Positions 1 through 8,601 are shown, counted from the first letter of the stretch. The stretch is 16,260 bases of DNA from Geothermobacter sp964441925 (GCA_964441925.1 CAYTVY010000053.1:1-16260); one strand, 5' to 3'. Program-made: numbers and translations. The notes: generated by a model from the sequence alone, not told the origin.

Positions 1-599
1 ATCAGCCTGTTGGCTTTCAGGAAGTTGCGCGCCACCTGCTCCGGCGGCCGCGACGCGGCCTCCTTCTCCAGCCGCCGGATGGTGGCCAGATCGATGCGGC
101 CCCCGAGCTTGTTGATCAGCCGGGCCAGGGCGGGAAACTTCTTCAGGGTGTCCTTGCGCACCACCGGCGCCGCCTCGGCCGGCACGTTAAGCGGCGCGAC
201 GCCGGGGGCGTCGAAACCGAACGGCTTGAGCCAGATCAGGTTCAGCTCGCTGTTGTAGCTCTTCTTCACCGCCGCATAGAGCGCCTTCGGATCGGCGATC
301 GGCTCGCGGCCCAGGATCTCCACCTGGCCAACCCCGGTGTATTCGACATACAGGTTGATCTCGGCCCGCAGCAGCGCCTCGTGCAGCTGACGGTGCGTCT
401 TGTGCCGGACGATCTTCACCGTGGTCCCGGTCCGCTCGCTGATCAGCACCGCCAGCAGCTGGGACAGCACCTGCTGCTGGGGCTCGTCGGTGGTGCCGAT
501 GACCAGAGTCTTGCCGACACAGGCCGCTGCCGGCCCGGCCGGAAGGCCGAGCAGAACCAGCAACAGCAGGGGCAGAAAGAAACCGCGCATCCGTATCAT
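1..599 (-). CDS. Osmoprotectant/glycine betaine-type ABC transporter substrate-binding protein (partial, 3' end outside window)
   Basis: The minus frame from an ATG at 599-597 stays open to the window edge (199 codons plus 2 bases), so the C-terminal third is missing; such proteins are usually near 290-300 residues. Residues 1-26 form a Sec signal peptide: a short basic start, a leucine-rich core and an AAA-C end. The Cys after AAA is at best a degenerate lipobox. The mature start (GKTLVIGTTDEPQQQVLSQL) and the later segment with LYVEYTGVG resemble the OpuAC/ProX/OsmF family, in which the bound quaternary amine sits between two lobes in the periplasm. An AGGAG box lies 7 bases before the ATG, favouring it over the ATG three codons downstream. 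The permease and ATPase partners would lie beyond the left edge. The ligand cannot be read from this fragment; choline, betaine or another compound is possible. Confidence 0.8.
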   Translation of the reverse strand, partial: MIRMRGFFLPLLLLVLLGLPAGPAAACVGKTLVIGTTDEPQQQVLSQLLAVLISERTGTTVKIVRHKTHRQLHEALLRAEINLYVEYTGVGQVEILGREPIADPKALYAAVKKSYNSELNLIWLKPFGFDAPGVAPLNVPAEAAPVVRKDTLKKFPALARLINKLGGRIDLATIRRLEKEAASRPPEQVARNFLKANRL

Positions 600-740
600 T
601 GCTTCACTCCTGTCGGTTCATCGTGGTGCCCGGGGACGAACCGGTGTGTTTGCTCCCTGAAACAGCGGGTTCGTGCCGGATGAAGAACGCAGGTCGACGA
701 CTTGCGCCGTTCATCGGCGACAGGCTCACCGGTTCATTCA

Positions 741-756
741 TACAAGTTTCACGCCA
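741..756 (-). promoter_or_regulatory. Possible sigma54 (-24/-12) promoter before the substrate-binding protein gene
   Basis: On the minus strand this reads TGGCGTGAAACTTGTA. That fits the TGGCACG-N4-TTGCW consensus at TGGC, the following G and TTG, but has GT instead of the near-invariant GC at -12. It overlaps an imperfect dyad, TTTCxC-N4-GxGAAA (747-762). The gene starts about 140 bases downstream, so a long leader would result. This is a weak call; it also overlaps nothing else that would explain it. Confidence 0.25.
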
Positions 757-763
757 GCGAAAG

Positions 764-1066
764 TCAGTGATAGTCCCCCACCGGCGCCGGCTCGTCGACG
801 GCGCTCTCGTCCACCGGTCCGAAACGCGCCTCGTAACGGGCCAGGTTGTCCTGCAGCGCCCGCAGCAGACGTTTGGCGTGCCGCGGCGTGGTGATGATCC
901 GGGAGCGGACCTTGGCCCGCGGCGCCTGCGGCTGCACGTAGATGAAGTCGAGTACGAATTCGGTTTCGGTATGATTGACCACCGCCAGATTGGCGTAGGC
1001 ACCCTGCGCCGTCTCTTCGTCCAGCTGGATCTCGATGCGGATCTCCCGTCGTTTGTCATCACTCAT
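764..1066 (-). CDS. DUF3467 domain protein
   Basis: A 100-residue protein matching the small DUF3467 family almost end to end. The core of residues 18-80 has the pattern ETAQGAYANLAVV, then NHTETEFVLDFIYVQPQ, then KVRSRIITTPRHAKRLLRAL. The last 15 residues are an acidic tail. No molecular function is established for the family to my knowledge. The protein has no signal peptide or membrane segment and should be cytoplasmic. ATG at 1066 is preceded by AGGA about 8 bases upstream. The stop of the propeller lipoprotein gene lies 24 bases upstream, so it is probably the last gene of the same transcript, although its job next to exported lipoproteins is unclear. Confidence 0.85.
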   Translation of the reverse strand: MSDDKRREIRIEIQLDEETAQGAYANLAVVNHTETEFVLDFIYVQPQAPRAKVRSRIITTPRHAKRLLRALQDNLARYEARFGPVDESAVDEPAPVGDYH

Positions 1067-1090
1067 GGCTGCGTCCTGTTTTTCCCTGAA

Positions 1091-2935
1091 TCAGTGGCTT
1101 TGGTTGTCCGGCCCGGCGAACCCGAGCCTCAGAGCATGAATCCTCCCGTCCCGGCTGCCGAAGACGAGCCGGCCCCGCCAGAGCAGAGGACGGGACTGAA
1201 TCGCATCGCCGGCGGCAAAAACGGCTAGTCGACGGCCATCGAAACTGTTGAATATCTGCAGCCGGCCCCGGTTGTCGCCGACGAGCACCAGGCCGGCCGC
1301 CAGGCGCGGCGTGGCATAGACCGGCGCCCCGACCTCGACCCGCCACAGACGCTGCCCCGTCGCCGGGTCCAGGGCGTGCAGGAGCCCGGCGGCGGTCGCC
1401 ACGTAGAGCAGGCCGTTGGCCGTCACCGGCGCCGCGTAGAAAGCCTGCTCTCCCAGGGCCGTCCGCCAGCGGATGCGGCCGTCGTCCGATACCGCCACCA
1501 GCTCGCCGGTGCGGGTCAGCACCGCCACGCCCGTATCGAGCGCCACCGGCCGGGCCAGCAGCGGCGCCCCCAGGTCGAGACGCCACAGCCGGCGGCCGTC
1601 CGGCGCGATCCGGCTGAGCCGGCCGTCACCGGCGGCCTGGTAGATCGTCCCCCCGGCGACCAGGGGCGCACTGCGCAGCGGCAGGCCGCAGTCGACCGAC
1701 CAGAGCGGCCGGCCCCCGGCCGGGTCCAGGGCGTAGAGCCGGCCGTTCCAGGCGGGCACCAGCAGCAGGTTCCGCCAGCGCACCACCGCCCCCTGCCGGT
1801 GATCGTCGTGCGGCGACGCCGGATAGCGGAAACGCCAGAGCACGCGACCGTCCCGCCGGGCCAGCGCCAGCACCTCGCGGTTCCAGGTCTGCAGGTAGAT
1901 CCGCGCGTCGTCGACGGCGACCGCACTGTCGGCGACATCGCCCAGCCCGGCCGTCCAGCGCACCCTGCCATCCGCCGTCAGGGCCCGCAACTGTCCGTCC
2001 CAGCCGGGCACCAACAAAAGGTCCCCCGCCGCCACCGGGTCGGCATCGACATAGCCGCCGGTGGCCACGGACCAGCCGGCCGTCACGACGGGGCGGGGAT
2101 CCGGCCCGGCCGGCACCTGCCAGGCCGGCGCCGGCTCGGCGCGCAGCAGACCGATGGCCGGGTCCTCGCCCCGGTCGTACAGCAGCGTCCCGAGCCTGTC
2201 ACCGCCGGAAAACCAGTTGCGCCCCAGGGCAATCTCGCCGGTGAAAAAATCGCCCAGGCGGACGTGGCTGTCATTGGCGAGGAAATTGTTGCCGGCAACG
2301 GTCAGCGGCCGGTCGGTCTCGAAAATGAACAGGCCGGCGTGGTTGCCAATCAGCAGGTTGTTCTCGAGCACCACCCGGCTGTTGCGGAAATTGATCCCCT
2401 TGCCCCGGTTGTGCAGCACCAGGCTGCGACGCACCGTGTAGAGGCCCTGGCCGAAACGGGTTCCATCGATATTGTCCCGCAGGATGCTGTCCGTCACCAC
2501 GCCCCTGCTGAAATGGGCATGCAGCCCGTGGGCCGAGTCACGGATCTCGCACCAGCGCAGCTCGACGCGGCGGGAGAAATCGACCTTCAGCTCCAGCCAG
2601 TCGCCGGGCTGCGGCCGCGTCTCGGCACTGCGCAGGCGGATCGGCGCCAGCGGCGTACCGACGGCGATCAGGTCGCCGCGCTCGATCTCGATGGCGGCGT
2701 CGCCGAGACCGTCCCGGTCGGCGTCGACACGCTCGAACCGGACATCGGTGCCCGGCAGCAGGGTCAGGGAGGCGCCGTTGGCCAGCCGCACCTTCCCCCG
2801 GATCAGCACCTGGCCGCTCCAGGTCTGGTCCCGGGTGAAGGTCGTGTCGCCGAGCACCAGCCGTGCCGCCGGCCGCGGCGCGACGCAGCCGGCCAGCGTG
2901 CCGGCCAGCAGCAGCACAAGCAGCCCCCTTACCAC
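1091..2935 (-). CDS. Lipoprotein with right-handed beta-helix and PQQ-type beta-propeller domains
   Basis: 614 residues from a GTG at 2935-2933. The start codon overlaps the stop of the upstream lipoprotein gene (ATGTGGTAA), with GGAGGAG directly before it. Residues 1-17 are a lipoprotein signal peptide with lipobox LAGC (Cys17). Residues about 100-245 carry repeated short turns of the parallel beta-helix type (NNLLIGNHAGLFIF, NNFLANDSHVRLG). Residues about 285-605 contain seven blade repeats ending in patterns such as GRVRW, GRVLW, GRPLW, GRRLW, GRIRW and GQRLW, typical of PQQ-like/BamB-type propellers. No CXXCH haem motif is present, so it is not itself a c-type cytochrome. PQQ binding is not implied; most such repeats are structural. 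It is expected to be anchored in the outer membrane facing the periplasm or the cell surface. Its role is unknown. Confidence 0.85.
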   Translation of the reverse strand: MVRGLLVLLLAGTLAGCVAPRPAARLVLGDTTFTRDQTWSGQVLIRGKVRLANGASLTLLPGTDVRFERVDADRDGLGDAAIEIERGDLIAVGTPLAPIRLRSAETRPQPGDWLELKVDFSRRVELRWCEIRDSAHGLHAHFSRGVVTDSILRDNIDGTRFGQGLYTVRRSLVLHNRGKGINFRNSRVVLENNLLIGNHAGLFIFETDRPLTVAGNNFLANDSHVRLGDFFTGEIALGRNWFSGGDRLGTLLYDRGEDPAIGLLRAEPAPAWQVPAGPDPRPVVTAGWSVATGGYVDADPVAAGDLLLVPGWDGQLRALTADGRVRWTAGLGDVADSAVAVDDARIYLQTWNREVLALARRDGRVLWRFRYPASPHDDHRQGAVVRWRNLLLVPAWNGRLYALDPAGGRPLWSVDCGLPLRSAPLVAGGTIYQAAGDGRLSRIAPDGRRLWRLDLGAPLLARPVALDTGVAVLTRTGELVAVSDDGRIRWRTALGEQAFYAAPVTANGLLYVATAAGLLHALDPATGQRLWRVEVGAPVYATPRLAAGLVLVGDNRGRLQIFNSFDGRRLAVFAAGDAIQSRPLLWRGRLVFGSRDGRIHALRLGFAGPDNQSH

Positions 2936-3978
2936 ATCTCCTCCACCACGATCTGCAGGTCGCGCCGGGCCTCGCCCGTCTTCAGCCGCACCGCGTGATC
3001 GTCGCTGCCGTTGTAGGTGCCGTAGAGGTCGCCGGGGCCCGGCGCCCCGCCGAGGGTGTTGCGGGCGGCGAGATAGTAGGTACCGCCGGCCGGCAGCAGC
3101 AACTGCCAGCGACCGTCGGGGCCGGTCGGTTCGGAGACCAGGTCGGGACGGTTGAGCATCCGGGGATCGCGGTAGAGCACGGCCCGGACGCCGGCCACCG
3201 GCCGGCCGGCGGCGTCAAGGACGGTGCCCGCCAGCAGGGTGCGGCCGGCGGTCAGCCGCATCTGCCGGGCGCTCTTCCGAGGCACCCGGAACATGGGAAT
3301 GGTCAGCCGGTGCAGGCCGCCGTCGGCCAGACGCAGCGGGTTGCCCGGCCAGTAGCCGATCCAGTCGCCGGCGACCAGCGGACCGACCTGCAGGCCGCTG
3401 GCCCGCTTGCGGGCCAGCAGGTAGTAGGTGCCGGCCGGCAGGTCGGCCTCGACCAGGCCGTCCGCGTCCGAAGGGCCTGCCATGACGTAGCCCATCCCCT
3501 TCAGATCACTGGTCAGGTCGAGATAGACATAGAGAGTGGCCCCCGCCAGCGGCCGGCCGTCGGCCAAAAGCCGCACCTGCACGCCCTTCTCGACGAAGGG
3601 AGGCGGGAACCCGCCTTCCGCCTCCTTCGTCCGCACCAGTCCCAGGTTCAGATCGGCCACCGGCGTCTCGCCGATCACGACCGGGTTGCGTCCGTAGTAG
3701 GTGAACAGCTTCTCTCCCCGGGCCAGCAGAAAGTAGCGGCCGGGCGGCAGCCGCAGGCCGAAACACCCGTCGGCGTCACTCGGGGCCGAAACATAGGGAG
3801 CCGGACCGGTCAGCGCGCCGGCGGCCCGCGGATAGGCCATGACCCGGACACCGGCCACCGGCCGGCCGTCCAGCATGGTGCGGCCGCTCAGGTTGGGAGG
3901 CGCGCTCCCGGCCGGACCGAGGCAGGCGGTCAGCAGCAGCGCCAGCAGCAGGGCAATCGGGAAACGAACGGGAATCAC
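2929..3978 (-). CDS. Lipoprotein with three carboxypeptidase-regulatory-like repeats
   Basis: 349 residues from a GTG at 3978, with AAGGAG about 6 bases upstream. Residues 1-19 are a lipoprotein signal peptide with lipobox LTAC (Cys19). The rest is three copies of a roughly 85-100 residue beta-sandwich unit (about 30-115, 131-230 and 246-345). Each has the pattern GRPxAGxxxxxY, then an (S/T)xxDADG or TGPDG turn, then LPxGxYYLLAR, and ends near a Gly/Tyr-rich loop. This is the CarboxypepD_reg-like fold, commonly a binding or spacer module on exported proteins; no catalytic motif is visible. Its stop overlaps the start of the following propeller lipoprotein gene, so the two are translationally coupled and probably act together in the envelope. 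Function is otherwise unknown. Confidence 0.82.
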   Translation of the reverse strand: MIPVRFPIALLLALLLTACLGPAGSAPPNLSGRTMLDGRPVAGVRVMAYPRAAGALTGPAPYVSAPSDADGCFGLRLPPGRYFLLARGEKLFTYYGRNPVVIGETPVADLNLGLVRTKEAEGGFPPPFVEKGVQVRLLADGRPLAGATLYVYLDLTSDLKGMGYVMAGPSDADGLVEADLPAGTYYLLARKRASGLQVGPLVAGDWIGYWPGNPLRLADGGLHRLTIPMFRVPRKSARQMRLTAGRTLLAGTVLDAAGRPVAGVRAVLYRDPRMLNRPDLVSEPTGPDGRWQLLLPAGGTYYLAARNTLGGAPGPGDLYGTYNGSDDHAVRLKTGEARRDLQIVVEEMW

Positions 3979-4036
3979 ACGACACTCCTTCGGCAGAAAG
4001 CCGTCTGCCGGATTGTCCCGGGACGACGGAACTCCA

Positions 4037-4993
4037 TCAGCCCGCCAGCCTGAGCAGCAGGCCGAGCAGGACGCAGACCCCCAGGCTGACCGTCAGGAAC
4101 AGGGCCAGCACCCGGCGGCGGAAGATGCCGGCCAGGGCCGCCATCGCCGGCAGGCTCGAAACTGGCCCGGCCAGCAGCAGGGTATAGGCGGCGCCCCGGT
4201 CCATGCCCCGCTCAAGCAGGCCGGCCAGGATCGGAATGACCGGAATCTGGTTGGCCGGCAGCGGCAGCCCGACAAAGGCGGCGACCAGAGGCGACCAGGC
4301 ACTGTCGTGCCCCAGCGGCCCGGCGATCCAGGCGGTCGGCACCAGGGTCACCAGTACGCCCTCCAGCAGGATGGCCAGCAGCAGGTAGCGGCCGGTGAGA
4401 GAGGCGGCGTCCAGACAGCGGTCGAAGATGAAGCGCAGCCGGCTGGCGCGCGGCACCACCTGCATGCTGCGCACCCGGATGCCGGCGGCGGCGCCGATTT
4501 CGCTCGCCGGCGCCAGGCTGCCGTCCTCCCGGTAGACCGGCCGCAGCTTCAGCTCGTCCCCGCCGAACCAGCCCCTCTTCTGCGCCAGCAGGGTGGCCAG
4601 ACCGACGGCCAGTCCGAGGACGGCCGAACCGACCAGCTTCAGCAGTGCCCAGTCACCTCCCAGGCCGCGCCAGGTCAGCAACAGGGCGTCCGGACCCATG
4701 GTCGGCGAGGTGGCGAGAATGGCGAGCAGCGGCGGCAGCGGCGTGCCGATCATCGCCAGGGAGATGACCACCGGCAGGATGCCGCAGGCGCACAGGGGCG
4801 ACACCATGCCGACGGCGATGGCGATGAGAATGCCGAACACGCCGCTGCGGCGCACGGCGTCGCGGATCCGCAAATCGAGCTTGTAACCCTTGATCAGGCC
4901 GACCAGCAGCACCGACAGCAGGAAGATCCACCACATGCGGCCGATCTCGGTCAGCACCACATCGGCGAAACGGGCCCAGAGCGACTCAGGCAC
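4037..4993 (-). CDS. ArsP/SO_0444-type permease (DUF318 family)
   Basis: 318 residues from a GTG at 4993, with GGAGG 6 bases upstream; it overlaps the FmdE-like gene by 8 bases. The protein has two membrane halves with an internal repeat. In half one, residues 52-110 hold MVSPLCACGILPVV (Cys68, Cys70), then the TSPTMGPDALLLTW loop. In half two, residues 203-318 hold FVGLPLPANQIPVIPI and GPVSSLPAM. A soluble loop of about 50 residues lies between. This is the ArsP_1 permease pattern. Relatives export trivalent organoarsenicals (ArsP), or are implicated in Cu/Zn efflux (SO_0444 type), and the paired cysteines are thought to handle the soft metal. The substrate cannot be decided here, and no ArsR or metal-sensor gene is adjacent. 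Confidence 0.85.
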   Translation of the reverse strand: MPESLWARFADVVLTEIGRMWWIFLLSVLLVGLIKGYKLDLRIRDAVRRSGVFGILIAIAVGMVSPLCACGILPVVISLAMIGTPLPPLLAILATSPTMGPDALLLTWRGLGGDWALLKLVGSAVLGLAVGLATLLAQKRGWFGGDELKLRPVYREDGSLAPASEIGAAAGIRVRSMQVVPRASRLRFIFDRCLDAASLTGRYLLLAILLEGVLVTLVPTAWIAGPLGHDSAWSPLVAAFVGLPLPANQIPVIPILAGLLERGMDRGAAYTLLLAGPVSSLPAMAALAGIFRRRVLALFLTVSLGVCVLLGLLLRLAG

Positions 4994-5468
4994 CCTCGTC
5001 CTCCCGCCGGAAGAACACCAGCTCCTCGTCCGGCGCCTGCCAGAGACGCGGCAGCAGCGCGTCGAGATAGGCCTCGCGCCGGGCCTGCCGCCGCCGGCGC
5101 TCCGCCTCGTCGAGATCGTCCCAGCCGGCCTCGATCTCGTAGCCGAACCGCCGGTACTCCCCGGCCAGCCGCGCCGCGGCCGGGGTCAGCTCGACCTCGA
5201 CGGCCAGCCAGCCGCGCTCGAGCCGCAGGGCGTGCCGCCCCTCGGGACGGATCTCCAGGGTGCCGTCCGCCTCACTCAGCCCCGTCACCTCCAGCACGCC
5301 GTCGATGGCGCAGGTGCGGGTGAAATAGCGGCCGCGCAACGGTTCGCCGTTCTCCTCCAGCGCCGCCAGGGCGGCCATCGCCAGCCGGGCACCGAGGGTG
5401 CTCATCGGACAGCGATGACCGTGCCGGGCATAGAGCCGGGCATAGATGTCGGGAACGGATACCGTCAT
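4986..5468 (-). CDS. FmdE-like putative metal-binding protein
   Basis: 160 residues from an ATG at 5468, 2 bases after the stop of the AAA+ gene; a longer open frame from 5999 only reads antisense-free shadow through that gene. The N-terminus has YARHGHRCPMSTLGARLA (His16, His18, Cys20), and residues 52-58 read TCAIDGV (Cys53, Asp56). These match the FmdE (formylmethanofuran dehydrogenase subunit E) core, HGHxCPG...C(A)xD, which binds a metal in characterised structures. The second Cys of the usual TGCTxG loop is lost (TGLSEADG). The C-terminal half (about 115-160) is Arg/Glu-rich and helical and replaces the usual zinc-ribbon tail. No formylmethanofuran dehydrogenase genes are present, so a methanogenic role is unlikely. 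A metal-handling role beside the permease is inference. Confidence 0.72.
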   Translation of the reverse strand: MTVSVPDIYARLYARHGHRCPMSTLGARLAMAALAALEENGEPLRGRYFTRTCAIDGVLEVTGLSEADGTLEIRPEGRHALRLERGWLAVEVELTPAAARLAGEYRRFGYEIEAGWDDLDEAERRRRQARREAYLDALLPRLWQAPDEELVFFRREDEGA

Positions 5469-5470
5469 GC

Positions 5471-6352
5471 TCAGAACTCGTAGTGATGCGGACAGTCGGT
5501 GCGGCGGATCTCCCAGTACTTCGCCACCATGTCGGGCGTCAGAAAGGGGCGCACCTCGCGCAGCGCCTGCCGGAAATGCTCGGCCGTCACCTGCTCCTGG
5601 TCGGCCTTGATCGCATTGACCGTCGCCCGCTTGCACAGGCTCTCGATGTCCCAGCCGACGAACCCCTCGGCCGCCTCGGCAATCGCCCGCCGGTCGATGC
5701 CGGGGGCGAGGTTCGGCATCCGGTCCATGTAGATGTCGAGCATGCCGAGCCGGTCCTCGACGTCGGGCGGCGGCACGAAGACCTTGCGGTTGAAACGCTT
5801 CTTCTCCTTGATCAGGGCCTGGTCGACCGTGTCGATGCGGTAGCAGGAGCCGAGCAGCCGGACCTCGGGATGGGCGTTGATCCGGTCGACCTGCTCGATG
5901 AAGAGCCGGGTCAGCTCGGCATCGGCGAAGGTCGGCGGCACCGCCCGCCGGTTGCCGGGGCTCCATTCGTAGTCGCAGCCGGCCCGCGGCGCCAGCCATT
6001 CACAGTCGGAGATGAACAGGACGCAAGGCGCCTCGTGCAGGGCGGTATCGAAGGCCTCCTCCAGCTCGGCGTGCTTGCCGAGCATCTCCTGTCCCGACAC
6101 GTAGACGAAAGAGACGCCGGCCTCGCTGGCACAGGCCTCCGCCAGCATGGTGATGCCGGTGCCCAGCGGCCCCCACATCATCACTCCGGCCGGCAGGCCG
6201 AGATTGTGCCGGGCTATCAGCTCCGGCTTCTGCAGCGGCAGGCAGATCATCTCCCTCAGGGTCTGCTTCACTTCGGCATAACCGCCGATGTCGTCCCAGG
6301 TCAGTTGCGGGTCCCGCGCCTCGTAGAAGATATTCCGTAGTTTGCGATGCAT
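5471..6352 (-). CDS. Degenerate (probably ATPase-dead) AAA+ protein, CDC48/FtsH-like single domain
   Basis: 293 residues from an ATG at 6352, with GGTGG about 7 bases upstream; an in-frame extension to 6457 has no family similarity. The fold is a classical AAA domain: DDIGGYAEVKQTLRE at 20-34, hinge and SRH around 160-200 (RFNRKVFVPPPD) and a C-terminal helical lid with GWDIESLCKRAT at 233-244. The nucleotide sites are changed. Walker A reads GPLGTGIT, with Ile67 where Lys is required (ATC codon at 6152-6154). Walker B reads VLFISDCE instead of hhhhDE. Sensor 1 has Tyr in place of Asn (GSCYRID). The arginine finger region has KEKKRFNR rather than RPGRFDR. It probably cannot hydrolyse ATP, and may act as a scaffold or sensor. 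It heads the operon containing the FmdE-like protein and the permease. Confidence 0.8.
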   Translation of the reverse strand: MHRKLRNIFYEARDPQLTWDDIGGYAEVKQTLREMICLPLQKPELIARHNLGLPAGVMMWGPLGTGITMLAEACASEAGVSFVYVSGQEMLGKHAELEEAFDTALHEAPCVLFISDCEWLAPRAGCDYEWSPGNRRAVPPTFADAELTRLFIEQVDRINAHPEVRLLGSCYRIDTVDQALIKEKKRFNRKVFVPPPDVEDRLGMLDIYMDRMPNLAPGIDRRAIAEAAEGFVGWDIESLCKRATVNAIKADQEQVTAEHFRQALREVRPFLTPDMVAKYWEIRRTDCPHHYEF

Positions 6353-6428
6353 CGGCTGTCCACCTTCGTCGTTGTGTCCGGAAAATCCGGCGCGGGTAAG
6401 CACAAGCAACGGCCGTGCCACCGGCTCC

Positions 6429-6457
6429 ATCATAGCACCAGGCTTCCAGGCGGCCAA
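6429..6457 (-). promoter_or_regulatory. Candidate sigma70 promoter for the AAA/FmdE/permease operon
   Basis: On the minus strand, TTGGCC (6457-6452) and TATGAT (6434-6429) are separated by 17 bases, matching TTGACA/TATAAT at 4 and 5 of 6 positions. Transcription would begin near 6422, about 70 bases before the AAA+ start codon. No operator dyad was seen next to it. Confidence 0.4.
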
Positions 6458-6482
6458 CCGTCGCCCGGACCGACCGGCGGCC

Positions 6483-6491
6483 TGCTATACT
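6483..6491 (+). promoter_or_regulatory. Candidate extended -10 element upstream of glpK
   Basis: TGCTATACT fits the extended -10 pattern TGnTATAAT, but no convincing -35 hexamer lies 16-18 bases upstream. A transcript from here would carry the whole palindromic element at 6518-6682 in its roughly 210-base leader before glpK. Confidence 0.35.
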
Positions 6492-6517
6492 GAAGAACCG
6501 GTGCCCGACGGCATCAA

Positions 6518-6682
6518 ACCTGAATCAGTACGTTTCTGTTGGATGGTGAGTGCACGTGCTTGGTCTGAATGTGGTTTCCAAAAATCGTAAGGCGCACCCC
6601 TAGGTTCGCCGGTGATTTTTGGGAAGCTCAGGCAGATCAATGACTTGTGCTATCCGCCGACAAGGAGCTCACTGATTCAGGT
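6518..6682. mobile_element. 165-bp MITE-like long imperfect palindrome
   Basis: The ends are perfect 12-bp inverted repeats: ACCTGAATCAGT (6518-6529) and ACTGATTCAGGT (6671-6682). A second perfect pair, CCAAAAATC (6578-6586) and GATTTTTGG (6614-6622), has exactly the same symmetry centre, 6600. Between them the arms pair without gaps at a little over half the positions, and near two thirds if G-U pairs are allowed on the plus-strand RNA. Directly outside both ends is CAA (6515-6517 and 6683-6685), which could be a 3-bp target duplication. There is no transposase here. Size, termini and dyad suggest a non-autonomous transposable element or a structured RNA. The element is AT-richer than its surroundings and ends 25 bases before the glpK start. 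Confidence 0.6.
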
Positions 6683-6707
6683 CAAATCCACCGCCCGGGA
6701 GGAGGCC

Positions 6708-8186
<1,479 letters not shown>

Positions 8187-8201
8187 CCGTCCGGCTCCGT
8201 C

Positions 8202-8522
8202 TCAGAGGTCGTTGAGCAGGCGGTAGATCGTCTGCTGCAGGGTCCACAGGCGGGCCGCCCAGTCGGTGGCCTGACGCTCCTCCAGGTCGACCCGCACCCG
8301 GTCGATCTGGTTGTGGGCCCGCAGCAGCACCGGCGTCAGCTGCCGTTCCAGATGCATCTGCGGAATCTCCCCCACGCTCTCGCGCAGCTCGCCCAGGGTC
8401 GCGACCGCCTTCGCCAGCCGGTTCGCGAAACGGGCCACCTCGTCCTCCGGCTCGCGGGCCAGACGCCGCTGCAGGTCCTCCGTCTCGGCAACCAGATCAC
8501 GATAGCGTGCGGAAATGCTCAT
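8202..8522 (-). CDS. Small helical protein of unknown function
   Basis: 106 residues, with ATG at 8522 and AGGAG about 8 bases upstream (CAGGAGTGGTGGC). I do not recognise a family. The sequence is highly charged with heptad-like hydrophobic spacing throughout, for example LVAETEDLQRRLAREPEDE and QIDRVRVDLEERQATDW, so it is probably an all-helical or coiled-coil protein. No signal peptide, membrane segment or cysteine is present. It is convergent with glpK and divergent from the thiamine operon, so context gives no function. Real coding is supported by the good ribosome site and the tight fit between neighbours. Confidence 0.65.
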   Translation of the reverse strand: MSISARYRDLVAETEDLQRRLAREPEDEVARFANRLAKAVATLGELRESVGEIPQMHLERQLTPVLLRAHNQIDRVRVDLEERQATDWAARLWTLQQTIYRLLNDL

Positions 8523-8601
8523 GCCACCACTCCTGCGGGGTTCGGATGAAAGGGGGAGTCATGGTAGTCAAAAGCCCGGCCCCTGGCAAGGGGGAAAAGA
8601 G

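Noticed and set aside
1376..2998. 540-codon plus-strand open frame antisense to the propeller lipoprotein
   Set aside because: Proline/arginine/glutamine-rich translation with no motifs; a typical GC-rich shadow of the well-supported minus-strand gene.
3839..5323. 494-codon plus-strand open frame over the permease and FmdE-like genes
   Set aside because: Low-complexity translation; the opposite strand has clear membrane and motif structure.
5469..5999. Upstream extension of the FmdE-like frame into the AAA+ gene, as if a fusion
   Set aside because: The extension is an out-of-frame reading of the AAA+ gene; the ATG at 5468 right after its stop gives the family N-terminus.
6612..6707. Upstream ATG start for glycerol kinase
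   Set aside because: The extra 32 residues are unlike the family, lie in the palindromic element, and the ATG at 6708 has a strong ribosome site.
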